A DNA stretch of 64,000 bases from Peptoniphilus sp. KCTC 25270. Lineage in GTDB: Bacteria; Bacillota; Clostridia; Tissierellales; Peptoniphilaceae. Below, piece by piece: positions 51,925 through 61,108 of this stretch. Positions within the stretch are counted from its first letter, which is position 1; each line of letters starts with the position of its first letter. The translations under genes and the position numbers were made by a program. The DNA lies in assembly GCF_021012875.1 (NCBI RefSeq), contig NZ_JAJMZJ010000001.1, positions 62,001-126,000 on the forward strand. The letters are read 5' to 3'. The notes under the pieces were generated by a model, which saw only the letters and a list, made by a program, of their open reading frames with translations, did no database searches and was not told where the DNA came from.

Positions 51925-51956
51925 AAGCTTGGGAATAGCGTAGGTTGGGAGAGTTT
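51925..51956 (+). repeat. 5' inverted-repeat partner of the hsdS switch
   Basis: GCTTGGGAATAGCG and the following GTTGGGAGAGTT match, inverted, the start of the silent hsdS cassette at about 53900-53928, with 24 of 29 bases the same. Inversion between these two would put the silent domain behind the hsdS start codon. Confidence 0.7.
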
Positions 51957-52412
51957 GTTGACAAGGCAGTCGATAATAGAGGGAAAACACCTCCATTAGA
52001 TGATAATGGAATTCATCCATTAATAGAAGTGGCGGCACTTGGTGGAATACATCCTGATTATTCGAAAATTGAGAAATATCTAAATGAGAAATCCTTTAAG
52101 AATAATTTAAGAGGATACCTAAAAAAAGGAGATATTTTATTTGCTACTGTTGGAAGTATAGGGCTCGTAAGTCTTATGGATTCAAAGGAAGAGTCAGCTA
52201 TTGCACAAAATATAGTAGGTTTTAGAGCGAAAGAAAATTTTATCCCTGATTACCTTTATGCAATGTTTTCAAATGAAAAAAATCAGTACAAGGCAAAAAG
52301 AATTGTAATGGGTGCTGTTCAGCCAAGTATAAAAGTTTCTCAGCTTGTTAATGTTGAGTATGTACTTACTTCAAATTTTCTAGAACAAAAACAAATTGGT
52401 TCATTTTTCCAG

Positions 52413-52449
52413 AATCTCGACCGCCTTATCACCCTTCATCAGCGTAAGC
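52413..52449 (+). repeat. Inverted repeat of the hsdS switch, left copy
   Basis: A 37-nt stretch from AATCTCGAC to CAGCGTAAGC encodes the end of the target-recognition domain. It is repeated inverted at 53397-53433 with two differences and lies just outside the recombinase gene. Confidence 0.88.
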
Positions 52450-52459
52450 TTGATTTCTT

Positions 52460-53383
52460 TTAACTTAAACCAGATAAATATCGCATAACTAAATCGGTAT
52501 CTTGATTTTCAAGTTCCGATATAACATGCATGTACACTTTTTGAGTCGTCGTTATAGAAGAATGCCCCAATCGTCTCGAGACACTTGCAATAGATACCCC
52601 TGCATACATTAAAAGAGAAGCATGGGTATGCCGTAAACCATGTATCGAAATAACCGGGACTCCCACTTTTTTACAATGCCTTTCCAACCATTTATTCGGC
52701 GTTGAGTTGCAAATGGGTCCATTGACAAAAATCGGCTGATTTTCAGGTAAATCTTTTATCAATTGCTGAAATTGCATACTTAATTGCCAATCAATCTGTA
52801 CCTTCCGGACAGAGGATTTATTTTTCGTTGGCAAAAATCCTCCTTCACCTTTATAGTCCCAAGTTTTTGTAACGGACAAATTTTGTTGAACAAAATTAAA
52901 ATCCGCTGGCGTTAACCCCAAGGCCTCTGAAAATCGTAGTCCTGTTTTTGCAATAAGTAAAATCAACCAATCCCAATTGATTTTGTCTTCTAAATTCAAA
53001 CTAGCCAGAACACTATGAAGTTCAAATTGGTTCAAATATTTAATTTTCTTGGCCCTTGGGGCTTTTCCCTTGAAAATAACTTTCCGCGTAGGATCTCTAT
53101 TTACCAACCCCTCATCCACAGCATCCAACACAGCTCCCTTAATTTGGTGATGAAAATCGATAACCGTTTGTCTTTCGTGGGTTTTGGCGTACTCATTTAA
53201 TATTTGCTGATAAATGGTTCGGTCCAGTTCACACAATTTCAGATTTGGGACAATATTTTTTAGATGTTGATAATTGTTTCGATACTTTTCAAGGGTAACT
53301 GGGCGAACCGCTCCTTCTTTGAAAAGTTTTGTCCATTGTTGAAAATATTCATGTAACAAAGATTCTCTTGTAATTTTATTCAT
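52460..53383 (-). CDS. Tyrosine recombinase of the hsdS switch
   Basis: A 307-residue XerC/D-like site-specific recombinase. The N-terminal SAM-like domain is followed by catalytic residues in TGLRFSEALG (Arg), HGLRHTHASLL (His-x-x-Arg), RLGHSSITTTQ (His) and KVYMHV (Tyr nucleophile). Its ATG overlaps the stop of the silent hsdS cassette (ATGA), and the gene lies exactly between 37-nt inverted repeats. Recombinases in this position switch hsdS specificity by DNA inversion. Confidence 0.92.
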   Translation of the reverse strand: MNKITRESLLHEYFQQWTKLFKEGAVRPVTLEKYRNNYQHLKNIVPNLKLCELDRTIYQQILNEYAKTHERQTVIDFHHQIKGAVLDAVDEGLVNRDPTRKVIFKGKAPRAKKIKYLNQFELHSVLASLNLEDKINWDWLILLIAKTGLRFSEALGLTPADFNFVQQNLSVTKTWDYKGEGGFLPTKNKSSVRKVQIDWQLSMQFQQLIKDLPENQPIFVNGPICNSTPNKWLERHCKKVGVPVISIHGLRHTHASLLMYAGVSIASVSRRLGHSSITTTQKVYMHVISELENQDTDLVMRYLSGLS

Positions 53384-53937
53384 AACTTCCTTTCTTGCTT
53401 ACGCTGATGAAGGGTGATAAGGTTGTCGAGATTTGAAAAATACTCTGCAATTTTAGCTTGTTCTTCTTTCGATACAGGGATTTCATAAACTAATTCACTA
53501 ATCGAACTCCAATTTACATAGATTTGTGTATTCCCTTGAGACGCACGAATAATCTTTGAACGAATATTGTCAGCATTCAAAAGTTGATACAAAAATTCTG
53601 GCAGATATTCATTTTCATAAACTTCGATTCGTTCAGTTCGCTGATTATAAACATAGGTATCATCAGCATCTATAAGCAAAACTCGTCCAATAATATTACC
53701 CGAAGCGGTCTTATCGTTAAGTATCATCGTTAAATCATTTTTGTTTAAAATTCTTTTTTCTGTCTTTTCTGTTTTTGCGGCTCTAATGCCTTGATCTGTA
53801 TATTTGCTTGCTTCTGAATAAGATCCGATGCTAATGACTTTATATTTTCCAGTTTCAGTAAATTCTGATTCTATCGAGGTTCCGCTGGTTGCTTTTCCGA
53901 ACTCCCCCAGCTTCCGCTGTTCCCAAGCATAGTATTT
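53380..53937 (-). pseudogene. Silent inverted hsdS cassette
   Basis: The minus strand encodes YAWEQRKLGEFGKATSG, a complete target-recognition domain different from the one at 51945 (with GKYKVISIGSYSEASKY and SEFTETG), and ends SNLDNLITLHQRKQERKL. It has a stop codon four codons before AWEQR and no start codon, so it is silent as it stands. Inversion across the AWEQR-type repeats would fuse it to MIEEKK..EAWE of the expressed hsdS copy. Confidence 0.88.
53397..53433 (-). repeat. Inverted repeat of the hsdS switch, right copy
   Basis: Inverted partner of 52413-52449 (35 of 37 bases identical), at the end of the silent cassette. Confidence 0.88.
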
Positions 53938-53968
53938 TTACCAATCTCCTTAATTCTTAAATATTTTT

Positions 53969-53997
53969 TTGACAAACCTTTTCCTTTGTGTTAGACT
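53969..53997 (+). promoter_or_regulatory. Promoter of the riboflavin operon
   Basis: TTGACA at 53969-53974 and TAGACT at 53992-53997 are 17 bases apart, just upstream of the second FMN riboswitch. Confidence 0.78.
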
Positions 53998-54019
53998 ATG
54001 TCCATAAGAAAAAATTAAA

Positions 54020-54130
54020 TACATCTTCAGGGCGAGGTGCAATTCCTCACCGGTGGTGATAGTCCACGAGTCGAAAGATTGAATTGGTGAAATTCCAATA
54101 CCGACGGTTATAGTCCGGATGGGAGAAGAG
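54020..54130 (+). ncRNA. FMN riboswitch upstream of ribD
   Basis: The RFN motifs ATCTTCAGGGCGAGG, CTCACCGGTGGTGAT, AGTCCACGAGTCG, GGTGAAATTCCAATACCGAC and TAGTCCGGATGGGAGAAGA are in order. It shares long stretches with the ribU element but differs in the variable arm. FMN should turn down riboflavin synthesis. Confidence 0.97.
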
Positions 54131-54175
54131 AAATTTTGATGACGCAATTTTTTTGTGTTGTCTCCTTTTGCGAAC

Positions 54176-54206
54176 AATCCGAAGCCCTGTGCTTCGGATT
54201 TTTTTG
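54176..54206 (+). terminator. Riboswitch-controlled terminator
   Basis: AATCCGAAGC and GCTTCGGATT form a perfect 10-bp stem around CCTGT, followed by seven T, 11 bases before ribD. Confidence 0.93.
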
Positions 54207-54216
54207 TGGGGTGAAT

Positions 54217-55311
54217 ATGGATTTAGAATATATGAAGTTGGCGATGGAATGGGCCGAGAAGGGAAGGGGTTTTACAAAAACCAATCCTTTGGTTGGTGCG
54301 ATTCTTGTGAAAGAGGGAGAGATAGTCGGTCGTGGTTATCATAGGGCTTTTGGCGAGGACCACGCGGAGGTTATGGCTTTGAAAGAGGCGGGGGAGAAGG
54401 CCAAGGGAGCGACGATTTATGTGACTTTGGAACCTTGTTGCCATTATGGAAAGACGCCGCCTTGTACGGAGGCTCTTATAAAAGCGGGCGTTGCAAAAGT
54501 TGTGATTGGAATGCTGGATGTGGATGTGAGAGTGGCTGGGCGAGGGGCTGAGATTTTACGGAGTCATGGGGTTGTGGTTGAAGTGGGACTTTTGGAAGAG
54601 AAGCTCCGATTTCAAAATCGAATGTTTTTGGTTCAGCAGAGAGAGAAGCGTCCTTATGTGGTGTTAAAGTTTGCCAGTAGTTTGGATGGAAAAATTGCTA
54701 CAAAAACGGGGGAAAGCCAATGGATTACTTCGGAGGAAAGTCGCTTAGATGGCCATGGTCTTCGGGGAATGTTGGATGGAATTCTTGTGGGGACGGAAAC
54801 GGTTTTGCAGGATAATCCGACCTTAAACAATCGAAGTGGTTCGGGGAAAAATCCTATAAAGATTCTTTTGGATCGAAGGGGAAAGATTCCTTTGGATGCT
54901 TTGGTTTTTACGAAGGAGAAGGAGAAGACTTTGGTGGTGACGGATCGGGAGAATCTTTCCTATCAAAGGGTTTTGGAGGAGAAAAATATTTCCTATATTG
55001 GCGTTTCTTCTGGGAAAGAGGGATTAAATTTGCGGGAAATGTTGGAAAAATTGTATGAGAAGAATGTGGGAAGCCTTTTGATTGAGGGAGGCGGAACGGT
55101 TCATGGAAGTTTTGTTTCGGAAAATCTTTTTGATGAGGTCTATGCTTATATTGCACCAAAGTTAATTGGAGGTGAGGGGGCGAAGTCGGCGGTGTCAGGC
55201 CGGGGATTGGCTCGTCTTTCTCAGGTGGAGGATTTAGAAATCTATGAAATAAAAAATTTGGGTTCAGATATTAGAATTCATGGAGGTCGGAAATGTTTAC
55301 GGGAATTGTAG
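54217..55311 (+). CDS. ribD: Riboflavin biosynthesis deaminase/reductase RibD
   Basis: A 364-residue two-domain enzyme carrying out the second and third steps of riboflavin synthesis. The N-terminal deaminase has the zinc motifs HAEVMAL and PCCHYGKTPPC; the C-terminal NADPH reductase has KFASSLDGKIATKTGESQWI, DGILVGTETVLQDNPTLN and IEGGGTVHGSF. The start at 54217 follows GGGGTG. It overlaps ribE by 19 bases. Confidence 0.96.
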   Translation: MDLEYMKLAMEWAEKGRGFTKTNPLVGAILVKEGEIVGRGYHRAFGEDHAEVMALKEAGEKAKGATIYVTLEPCCHYGKTPPCTEALIKAGVAKVVIGMLDVDVRVAGRGAEILRSHGVVVEVGLLEEKLRFQNRMFLVQQREKRPYVVLKFASSLDGKIATKTGESQWITSEESRLDGHGLRGMLDGILVGTETVLQDNPTLNNRSGSGKNPIKILLDRRGKIPLDALVFTKEKEKTLVVTDRENLSYQRVLEEKNISYIGVSSGKEGLNLREMLEKLYEKNVGSLLIEGGGTVHGSFVSENLFDEVYAYIAPKLIGGEGAKSAVSGRGLARLSQVEDLEIYEIKNLGSDIRIHGGRKCLREL

Positions 55312-55943
55312 AGGAAATAGGCGTAATTCGAAATATGGAGCGATCGGGAAATGCGATGAAAATTCGTGTTGGTGCGAAAAAAGTTTTGGAAGGTGTCCAG
55401 TTGGGTGACAGCATTGCTACCAATGGGGTTTGTCTGACGGTGACGTCTTTTGGAGAGGATTTTTTTACGGCGGATGTTATGGTGGCGACCATGGAGAAGG
55501 CGGGGTTAAATCGTCTTTCCATTGGGAGCAAGGTAAATTTAGAACGGGCTTTGACCTTGTCCAGTCGTTTGGGAGGCCATATTCTTCAGGGCCACGTGGA
55601 TTGTGTGGGAAGGATTTGTTCCATTGAGGAGCAACCGTCGGTGTACTTATTGGAAGTGGAAATGGATCCGAAATTTTATCCTTATGTTTTGGATCAGGGG
55701 TCCATTGGGTTGAATGGTGTGAGTCTTACCATTTATAAGGCGCGGGAGGATTCGGTTACGGTTTCTTTGATACCGGAGACTTTGTCTCGAACGAATATTA
55801 TGGATTTGTCTGTAGGGGATCCCATTACCATGGAGTTTGATCTATTGGGGAAATATGTTTATAAAAATCTTTTTGGGAAGGAAAAGGCCACCAAGGAGAA
55901 GAAAGATATAACAAGAGAGTTTTTGTTGGAAAATGGATTTTAG
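55293..55943 (+). CDS. ribE: Riboflavin synthase alpha chain
   Basis: A 216-residue enzyme of two lumazine-binding repeats: MFTGIVEEIGVI with NGVCLTVTSF in the first and GHILQGHVDCVG with NGVSLTIYKA in the second. It makes riboflavin from two dimethylribityllumazine molecules. The end of ribD overlaps it and ribBA follows 9 bases later. Confidence 0.96.
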   Translation: MFTGIVEEIGVIRNMERSGNAMKIRVGAKKVLEGVQLGDSIATNGVCLTVTSFGEDFFTADVMVATMEKAGLNRLSIGSKVNLERALTLSSRLGGHILQGHVDCVGRICSIEEQPSVYLLEVEMDPKFYPYVLDQGSIGLNGVSLTIYKAREDSVTVSLIPETLSRTNIMDLSVGDPITMEFDLLGKYVYKNLFGKEKATKEKKDITREFLLENGF

Positions 55944-55952
55944 GAGGATATT

Positions 55953-57167
55953 ATGTGGAGTACAGTGGAAGAAGCGTTGGAAGCGTTAAAACGGGGAGAA
56001 ATTATTTTTGTAAGCGATAATGAAGACCGGGAAAACGAAGGGGATATGATTATGGCGGCGGAATTCGCCTCTCCTGAGACGCTAAATTGTATGGCATCAA
56101 AGGCGAAGGGTTTGATCTGTATGCCTATGAGTATAGAACATGGACAGCGTTTGGGTCTTGGGCCAATGGTTGCCCACAATACAGACAATCATGAAACGGC
56201 TTTTACCGTTTCCATTGACCATATTTCTACAACAACGGGAATTTCTGCTTTTGAACGAGCCGAAACCGCAAGAATTTGTACGGAAGAGGGGGCTCGCCCA
56301 GAAGATTTTCGCCGTCCAGGGCATATGTTTCCTTTGATTGCCCGAGAAGGGGGCGTTTTGGTTCGAGATGGCCATACAGAAGCGACGGTGGATTTGTTGC
56401 GTTTGGCGGGATTAAAGGAAATTGGACTTTGTTGCGAAATTATGGAAGAGGACGGGACGATGATGAAAAGGGATCGTCTGTCCGAACTTGCGAAATCCAT
56501 GAACGCTCCTTTTATTACCATTGACCAATTGAAACAATATCGAAAGGAACACGAATGTTTGGTAAAGAGAATTTCAGAATGCGAAATGCCAACAAAACAT
56601 GGAATTTTTAAGGCTTATGGTTATTTGAATCTTTTGAATGGAGAGCATCATGTGGCCCTTGTAAAGGGAGATTTGGGAGAGGGCGAAAATGTTTTGTGTC
56701 GTGTTCATTCGGAATGTTTAACGGGAGATGCCTTTGGATCTAGTCGTTGCGATTGTGGAGATCAGTTGCAAGAGGCTATGCGAAGAATTGACAAAGAAGG
56801 ACGGGGTGTTCTTCTCTATATGCGTCAAGAGGGACGAGGAATCGGACTTTTGAATAAATTGCGTGCCTATGAATTGCAAGATGGCGGTTTGGATACGGTG
56901 GAAGCCAATTTGGAATTGGGTTTTCCAGAGGATGCGAGAGAATACTATATTGGATCTCATATTTTGCGAGATTTAGGGGTGAAGGAATTGCGACTTTTAA
57001 CCAATAATCCAGACAAAGTCTATCATTTAGGACAATATGGGTTGTCTATTGTGGAGCGGGTTCCCATTGAAATCCATAGTCATGAGCACGATCATTTCTA
57101 TTTAGAAACCAAAGCGAAGAAGATGAACCATTATTTACATGAATTCAAAGAGGAGGTAGCAAGATGA
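55953..57167 (+). CDS. ribBA: Bifunctional DHBP synthase / GTP cyclohydrolase II
   Basis: A 404-residue fusion. Residues about 1-200 are 3,4-dihydroxy-2-butanone 4-phosphate synthase ([43 protein letters not shown]); residues about 205-404 are GTP cyclohydrolase II ([20 protein letters not shown] for zinc, [17 protein letters not shown]). It supplies both starting compounds for riboflavin. The stop overlaps ribH by four bases. Confidence 0.97.
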   Translation: MWSTVEEALEALKRGEIIFVSDNEDRENEGDMIMAAEFASPETLNCMASKAKGLICMPMSIEHGQRLGLGPMVAHNTDNHETAFTVSIDHISTTTGISAFERAETARICTEEGARPEDFRRPGHMFPLIAREGGVLVRDGHTEATVDLLRLAGLKEIGLCCEIMEEDGTMMKRDRLSELAKSMNAPFITIDQLKQYRKEHECLVKRISECEMPTKHGIFKAYGYLNLLNGEHHVALVKGDLGEGENVLCRVHSECLTGDAFGSSRCDCGDQLQEAMRRIDKEGRGVLLYMRQEGRGIGLLNKLRAYELQDGGLDTVEANLELGFPEDAREYYIGSHILRDLGVKELRLLTNNPDKVYHLGQYGLSIVERVPIEIHSHEHDHFYLETKAKKMNHYLHEFKEEVAR

Positions 57168-57631
57168 GAACGTTAGAAGGAAAGTTAATTGGGGGAGATA
57201 AGAAATTTGCCATTGTAATTAGTCGTTTCAACGAATTTATTACATCAAAATTATTGGGCGGAGCCATTGATTGTTTGGAACGACATGGGGTGGATTCGGA
57301 AAATATTACCCAGTGTTGGGTTCCGGGGGCTTTTGAAATTCCTTTGTTTGCCCAAAATTTAGCCAATACGAAGGAATACGATGGAATTATTTGTCTAGGG
57401 GCTGTAATTCGTGGAAGCACTCCTCATTTTGATTATGTTTGTAGTGAGGTTTCTAAGGGAATTGCAAAAGTGAGTTTGGATACCAATCTTCCCATTGGAT
57501 TTGGCGTAATTACAACAGACTCTATTGAGCAGGCCATTGAGAGAGCGGGAACCAAAGCGGGAAACAAAGGATATGATGCGGCGATTACGGTGTTGGAATC
57601 TGTGAATTTATTGGATACCATTCGTGGATAG
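57164..57631 (+). CDS. ribH: 6,7-dimethyl-8-ribityllumazine synthase
   Basis: The 155-residue protein has [49 protein letters not shown] and [20 protein letters not shown], the lumazine synthase signatures. It is the last gene of the FMN-riboswitch operon. Confidence 0.97.
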   Translation: MRTLEGKLIGGDKKFAIVISRFNEFITSKLLGGAIDCLERHGVDSENITQCWVPGAFEIPLFAQNLANTKEYDGIICLGAVIRGSTPHFDYVCSEVSKGIAKVSLDTNLPIGFGVITTDSIEQAIERAGTKAGNKGYDAAITVLESVNLLDTIRG

Positions 57632-57662
57632 AAAAAAGGAGGGGTTGGCCCTCCTTTTTCTG
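57632..57662 (+). terminator. Terminator of the rib operon
   Basis: AAAAAGGAGGG and CCCTCCTTTTT form an 11-bp stem around GTTGG, starting one base after the ribH stop. Confidence 0.92.
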
Positions 57663-57682
57663 TTAATCTTATGTAAAGTGGA

Positions 57683-57711
57683 TAAACAAGTTTTGGGAAA
57701 TATGCTATAAT
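57683..57711 (+). promoter_or_regulatory. Extended -10 promoter
   Basis: TGCTATAAT, an extended -10 with TATAAT at 57706-57711, lies 17 bases from TAAACA at 57683-57688, upstream of the ACT-domain gene. Confidence 0.72.
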
Positions 57712-57740
57712 GAGAAAAGTTAATGTTAAGGAGGTAGAGG

Positions 57741-58010
57741 ATGAAAGCGGTAATTACAGTAATTGGTAAAGACAAAATTGGGATTGTGTACGAAGTGAGC
57801 AAAGTATTAAAAGAACATCGTTTGAATATTTTGGATATAACTCAAACCATTATGGAAAAATATTTTACGATGATTGCTATTGTGGAGTCCGAAGAGGGAG
57901 AGTACGACAGCGAAGTTGTCGGGAAAGCTTTTGATGCCTTAGCAGAGGAGTTGGGCGTTTCGATTCACGTTCAAAACGAAGAATTATTCAATCAAATGCA
58001 CCAAATTTAG
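57741..58010 (+). CDS. ACT-domain protein (UPF0237)
   Basis: The 89-residue protein is one ACT domain, starting KAVITVIGKDKIGIVYEVS, with NILDITQTIM in the middle. ACT domains bind small ligands, often amino acids. It is paired with the DUF711 protein 9 bases downstream, a conserved pair whose function is unknown. AAGGAGG precedes the ATG. Confidence 0.93.
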   Translation: MKAVITVIGKDKIGIVYEVSKVLKEHRLNILDITQTIMEKYFTMIAIVESEEGEYDSEVVGKAFDALAEELGVSIHVQNEELFNQMHQI

Positions 58011-58019
58011 GAGGAAACC

Positions 58020-59375
58020 ATGGATCAAAAACGAATTCTTGATACGATCCATATGTTGGATCAAGAAAATCTGGATATACGGACAGCGACCATTGGGATT
58101 TCTCTTTTGGATTGTATGACCGATGATTTGGAAGAAACAAAAAAACGAATTTACGACAAAATTTATTCTTATGGAAAAGATTTGGTTCAAACGGCGGATG
58201 CGGTTGGGCGAAAATATGGCGTTCAAATTATCAATAAAAGAATTTCTGTAACGCCGGTTTCCCTTTTGCTACCTAGAGGGAAAGGGGAAGAGTTTATTGA
58301 AATTGCCAAGGTTTTGGATGAAGTAGCGGAAGAAATTGGCGTGGATTTTGTTGGGGGTTATTCGGCTCTAGTACATAAGGGAATGCGTCCACAAGAAGAG
58401 GAATTTTTGCGTTCCATTCCAAAGGCATTAGCTTCTACCAATAAGGTTTGTTCTTCTGTAAATGTTGGGTCAACGAAATCGGGGTTGAATATGGAAGCGG
58501 TATCTTTAATGGGGAAAGTGATTAAAGAAACGGCGGAGCTAACTAAGGGTTCCGATAGTATTGGTTGTGCCAAATTGGTAGTTTTTGCCAATGCAGTAGA
58601 GGACAATCCATTTATGGCCGGAGCCTTCCACGGCGTTGGATTGGGAGATGTGACTTTACATGTGGGAATTTCTGGACCTGGGGTAGTAAAGCACGCTTTG
58701 GAATCTTATCGTGGGGAACCGTTCCAAGAAGTGTCTAATGTAATTTCTAAAATGGCCTTTAAGATTACAAGAATGGGTGAATTGATAGGAAAAGAAATTG
58801 CCGAGCGTTTGGAAATTGGCTTTGGTTCGATTGATTTGTCTTTGGCTCCAACACCAGCCATTGGGGATTCTGTAGCTAGAATTTTAGAAGAAATTGGAAT
58901 TGGCCATGTAGGAGGCCACGGAACAACGGCGGCTTTGGCTTTGCTAAATGATGCCGTGAAAAAAGGCGGAATTATGGCTTCTACTCATGTTGGAGGATTA
59001 AGTGGTGCTTTTATCCCTGTAAGTGAAGATGAGGGAATGATTCAAAGGGCAAGAGAACAAAAAATTACTTTGGATAAATTAGAAGCCATGACTTGTGTGT
59101 GTTCCGTTGGATTGGATATGGTGGCAATTCCTGGACGAACAAAGGATTCTACCATTGGGGCTATGATTGCGGATGAAGCCATGGTTGGAATTATCAATCA
59201 AAAGACAACGGCGGTTCGAATCATTCCTGTGATTGGAAAAGATGTGGGAGAAGAGGCTGTGTTTGGCGGGCTTTTAGGTAGCGCTCCAATTATGCCTGTA
59301 CATGAAAATGAAGCCGATGCTTTTGTTGCCCGCGGAGGATTTATTCCTGCCCCTATTCATAGTTTTAAAAATTAG
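58020..59375 (+). CDS. DUF711/UPF0210 PFL-family protein
   Basis: A 451-residue protein of the UPF0210 (DUF711) family with a glycyl-radical-enzyme-like fold in solved relatives. [53 protein letters not shown] and [19 protein letters not shown] are conserved stretches. Its role is unknown. GGAGG precedes the ATG and it is translated with the ACT protein. Confidence 0.93.
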   Translation: MDQKRILDTIHMLDQENLDIRTATIGISLLDCMTDDLEETKKRIYDKIYSYGKDLVQTADAVGRKYGVQIINKRISVTPVSLLLPRGKGEEFIEIAKVLDEVAEEIGVDFVGGYSALVHKGMRPQEEEFLRSIPKALASTNKVCSSVNVGSTKSGLNMEAVSLMGKVIKETAELTKGSDSIGCAKLVVFANAVEDNPFMAGAFHGVGLGDVTLHVGISGPGVVKHALESYRGEPFQEVSNVISKMAFKITRMGELIGKEIAERLEIGFGSIDLSLAPTPAIGDSVARILEEIGIGHVGGHGTTAALALLNDAVKKGGIMASTHVGGLSGAFIPVSEDEGMIQRAREQKITLDKLEAMTCVCSVGLDMVAIPGRTKDSTIGAMIADEAMVGIINQKTTAVRIIPVIGKDVGEEAVFGGLLGSAPIMPVHENEADAFVARGGFIPAPIHSFKN

Positions 59376-59384
59376 AAGGATATT

Positions 59385-60437
59385 ATGACTGTAAATTTTT
59401 CGGAATATATTTCTTTATCTCTGGAATACCCGGCTTTGTTTTTTCTGGGAATCCTAATTTTCGGTGTTTTATTTGTGCATGGTTGGACCGATGCGGCCAA
59501 TTCTGTTGCCACTTGTATTGCAACAAGAACCTTAGAACCAAATCTATCCCTATTTTTGGCGGCAATTTCTACTTTTCTCGGAGTGTTGGTAATGGTATTG
59601 TTTCAGACCAACGTAATGGAAAGTATTTTGCATATGGTAAATTTAGGGGAAGATATCCAAACGGCCCTGTTGGCTCTTTGTGCTGTGCAAATTAGTATTA
59701 TTTTATGGTCGGTTGGGAATTGGTATTACGGAATTCCTACCTCGGAATCCCATGGGTTGATTGCGGGACTTTCTGGGGCGGCTATTGCTCTTCATCAAGG
59801 CCTTACGGGCATTCAGCAAAAAGAATGGACTAGTATTTTTTTAGGATTTCTTTTTACGGTTGTTTTGAGTTTTTTCTTGGGTTACCTTTTTACAAAAATG
59901 ATTCAGAAAATATTTCAAGATCGAGATAAAGAGGGAAGCAACCGATTTTTCCGTAGAGGACAGATTTTTGGTTTGTTGGGAACGGCTTTTATGCAAGGAG
60001 CCCAAGGGGGGCAAAAATTTATTGCCGTATTTTTGTTGGCCCTATCTATGGCAAAACACAATGCTCAAGTTCAACCCATTGTCATTCCCGTATGGCTTTT
60101 AATGGCAACAGCAATGGTATTTTCTGTTGGGACGAGTATGGGAGGCTATCGAATTATTAAAAATGTGGGGATGCGCTTGGTTAAAATGCGACCTTATGAG
60201 GGTTTTTCTGCCGATGCTTCTACGGTAACGGGGTTGGTCCTTTCTACGATTATCGGTTCACCGGTTTCGGCGACCCTTACGAAAAATATTTCCATTATGG
60301 GCGTGGGAGCGGCAAAACGTATGCGAAATGTAAATTGGAATGTTTCAAAGGAAATGCTTCGATCTTGGATTTTGACCTTTCCCGTTTGTGGAATTTTAGC
60401 CTATTTATTTACCAATCTATTGGTTTGGATATTTTAA
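59385..60437 (+). CDS. pit: PiT-family inorganic phosphate transporter
   Basis: A 350-residue transporter with about ten helices. The PiT signature appears twice as an inverted repeat: VHGWTDAANSVATCIATRTL in the first half and GAQGGQKFIAVFLLAL in the second, with YGIPTSESHGLIAGLSGAA between. It moves phosphate with protons or as a metal-phosphate complex. The DUF47 accessory protein follows 11 bases later. Confidence 0.9.
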   Translation: MTVNFSEYISLSLEYPALFFLGILIFGVLFVHGWTDAANSVATCIATRTLEPNLSLFLAAISTFLGVLVMVLFQTNVMESILHMVNLGEDIQTALLALCAVQISIILWSVGNWYYGIPTSESHGLIAGLSGAAIALHQGLTGIQQKEWTSIFLGFLFTVVLSFFLGYLFTKMIQKIFQDRDKEGSNRFFRRGQIFGLLGTAFMQGAQGGQKFIAVFLLALSMAKHNAQVQPIVIPVWLLMATAMVFSVGTSMGGYRIIKNVGMRLVKMRPYEGFSADASTVTGLVLSTIIGSPVSATLTKNISIMGVGAAKRMRNVNWNVSKEMLRSWILTFPVCGILAYLFTNLLVWIF

Positions 60438-60448
60438 GGAGATAAGCT

Positions 60449-61075
60449 ATGAGATTAGGGAAATACGACTATTTTGGAAAATTTGTGGCCTTGTCCCAAA
60501 AAGGGAATGAAGCGGCAAAAAAATTACAAGAAATTATGGAGAATTTCGATCCAGGGAAATTGCAAGAGGAAACCAAAGAAATGCATCAAATTGAGCAGGA
60601 AGCGGACAATGTGATGCATGAGGTAATCAATCAGTTGATGATCGAATTCCTTCCTCCTATTGAAGGGGAAGACATTGTGGAATTGGTTCATCATTTGGAT
60701 GATGTAGTGGATAATATAGAGGATGTTTTGGTAGGATTGTATATGTTTCGAGTTCGGGAACTTTTGCCAGAGGCGAAACAGTTTGTGGATTTGATTCAAA
60801 AATCTTCCCTTCGATTGAGTGAATTGATGGTAGATTTTTCAGGGTTCAAACAGTCTACGACCTTAAAAGAGGGAGTGATTGAAATCAATACTCTAGAGGA
60901 AAAAGGAGACGAACTCTACGTAAATACCATGCGGAACTTGTACGATTATTCTCGAGAATTTGATCCAAGATTTGTGATTACATGGACTCGTTTGTTGGAT
61001 CGTTTAGAAAGAGCCTTAGATAGTATTGAGGCAGTGGCAAATAGCTTGGAATCCATATTGTTGAAAAATAAATAA
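60449..61075 (+). CDS. DUF47/PhoU-like Pit accessory protein
   Basis: A 208-residue all-helical protein with two repeats like PhoU: EMHQIEQEADNVMHEVINQL followed by HHLDDVVDNIEDVLVG, and EINTLEEKGDELYVNTMRNL with RLLDRLERALDSIEAVAN. These acidic motifs bind metals in PhoU. DUF47 proteins normally accompany Pit transporters, as here. AAGGAG precedes the ATG. Confidence 0.93.
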   Translation: MRLGKYDYFGKFVALSQKGNEAAKKLQEIMENFDPGKLQEETKEMHQIEQEADNVMHEVINQLMIEFLPPIEGEDIVELVHHLDDVVDNIEDVLVGLYMFRVRELLPEAKQFVDLIQKSSLRLSELMVDFSGFKQSTTLKEGVIEINTLEEKGDELYVNTMRNLYDYSREFDPRFVITWTRLLDRLERALDSIEAVANSLESILLKNK

Positions 61076-61076
61076 A

Positions 61077-61108
61077 AAAAGCCCTTCCATTAGGAAGGGT
61101 TCTTTTTG
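61077..61108. terminator. Terminator overlapping the end of the helicase gene
   Basis: AGCCCTTCC and GGAAGGGTT pair around ATTA with flanking A/T tracts. The right arm codes, on the minus strand, for the last residues of the helicase (KKNPS and the stop). Confidence 0.9.

Larger units (their letters stand above)
51867..52463 (+). pseudogene. hsdS: hsdS (specificity subunit), single target-recognition domain with amber codon
   Basis: The ATG at 51867 overlaps the hsdM stop. It reads 23 codons, ending EKAEAWE, then TAG at 51936-51938, then RRLGEFVDKAVDNRG and one target-recognition domain ending NLDRLITLHQRKLDFF. The paralogous silent copy has CAG (Gln) in the same place (AWEQRKLGE), so a C-to-T change made the stop. 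Even read through, it has one domain instead of the usual two. Its stop overlaps the recombinase stop on the other strand. Confidence 0.88.
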
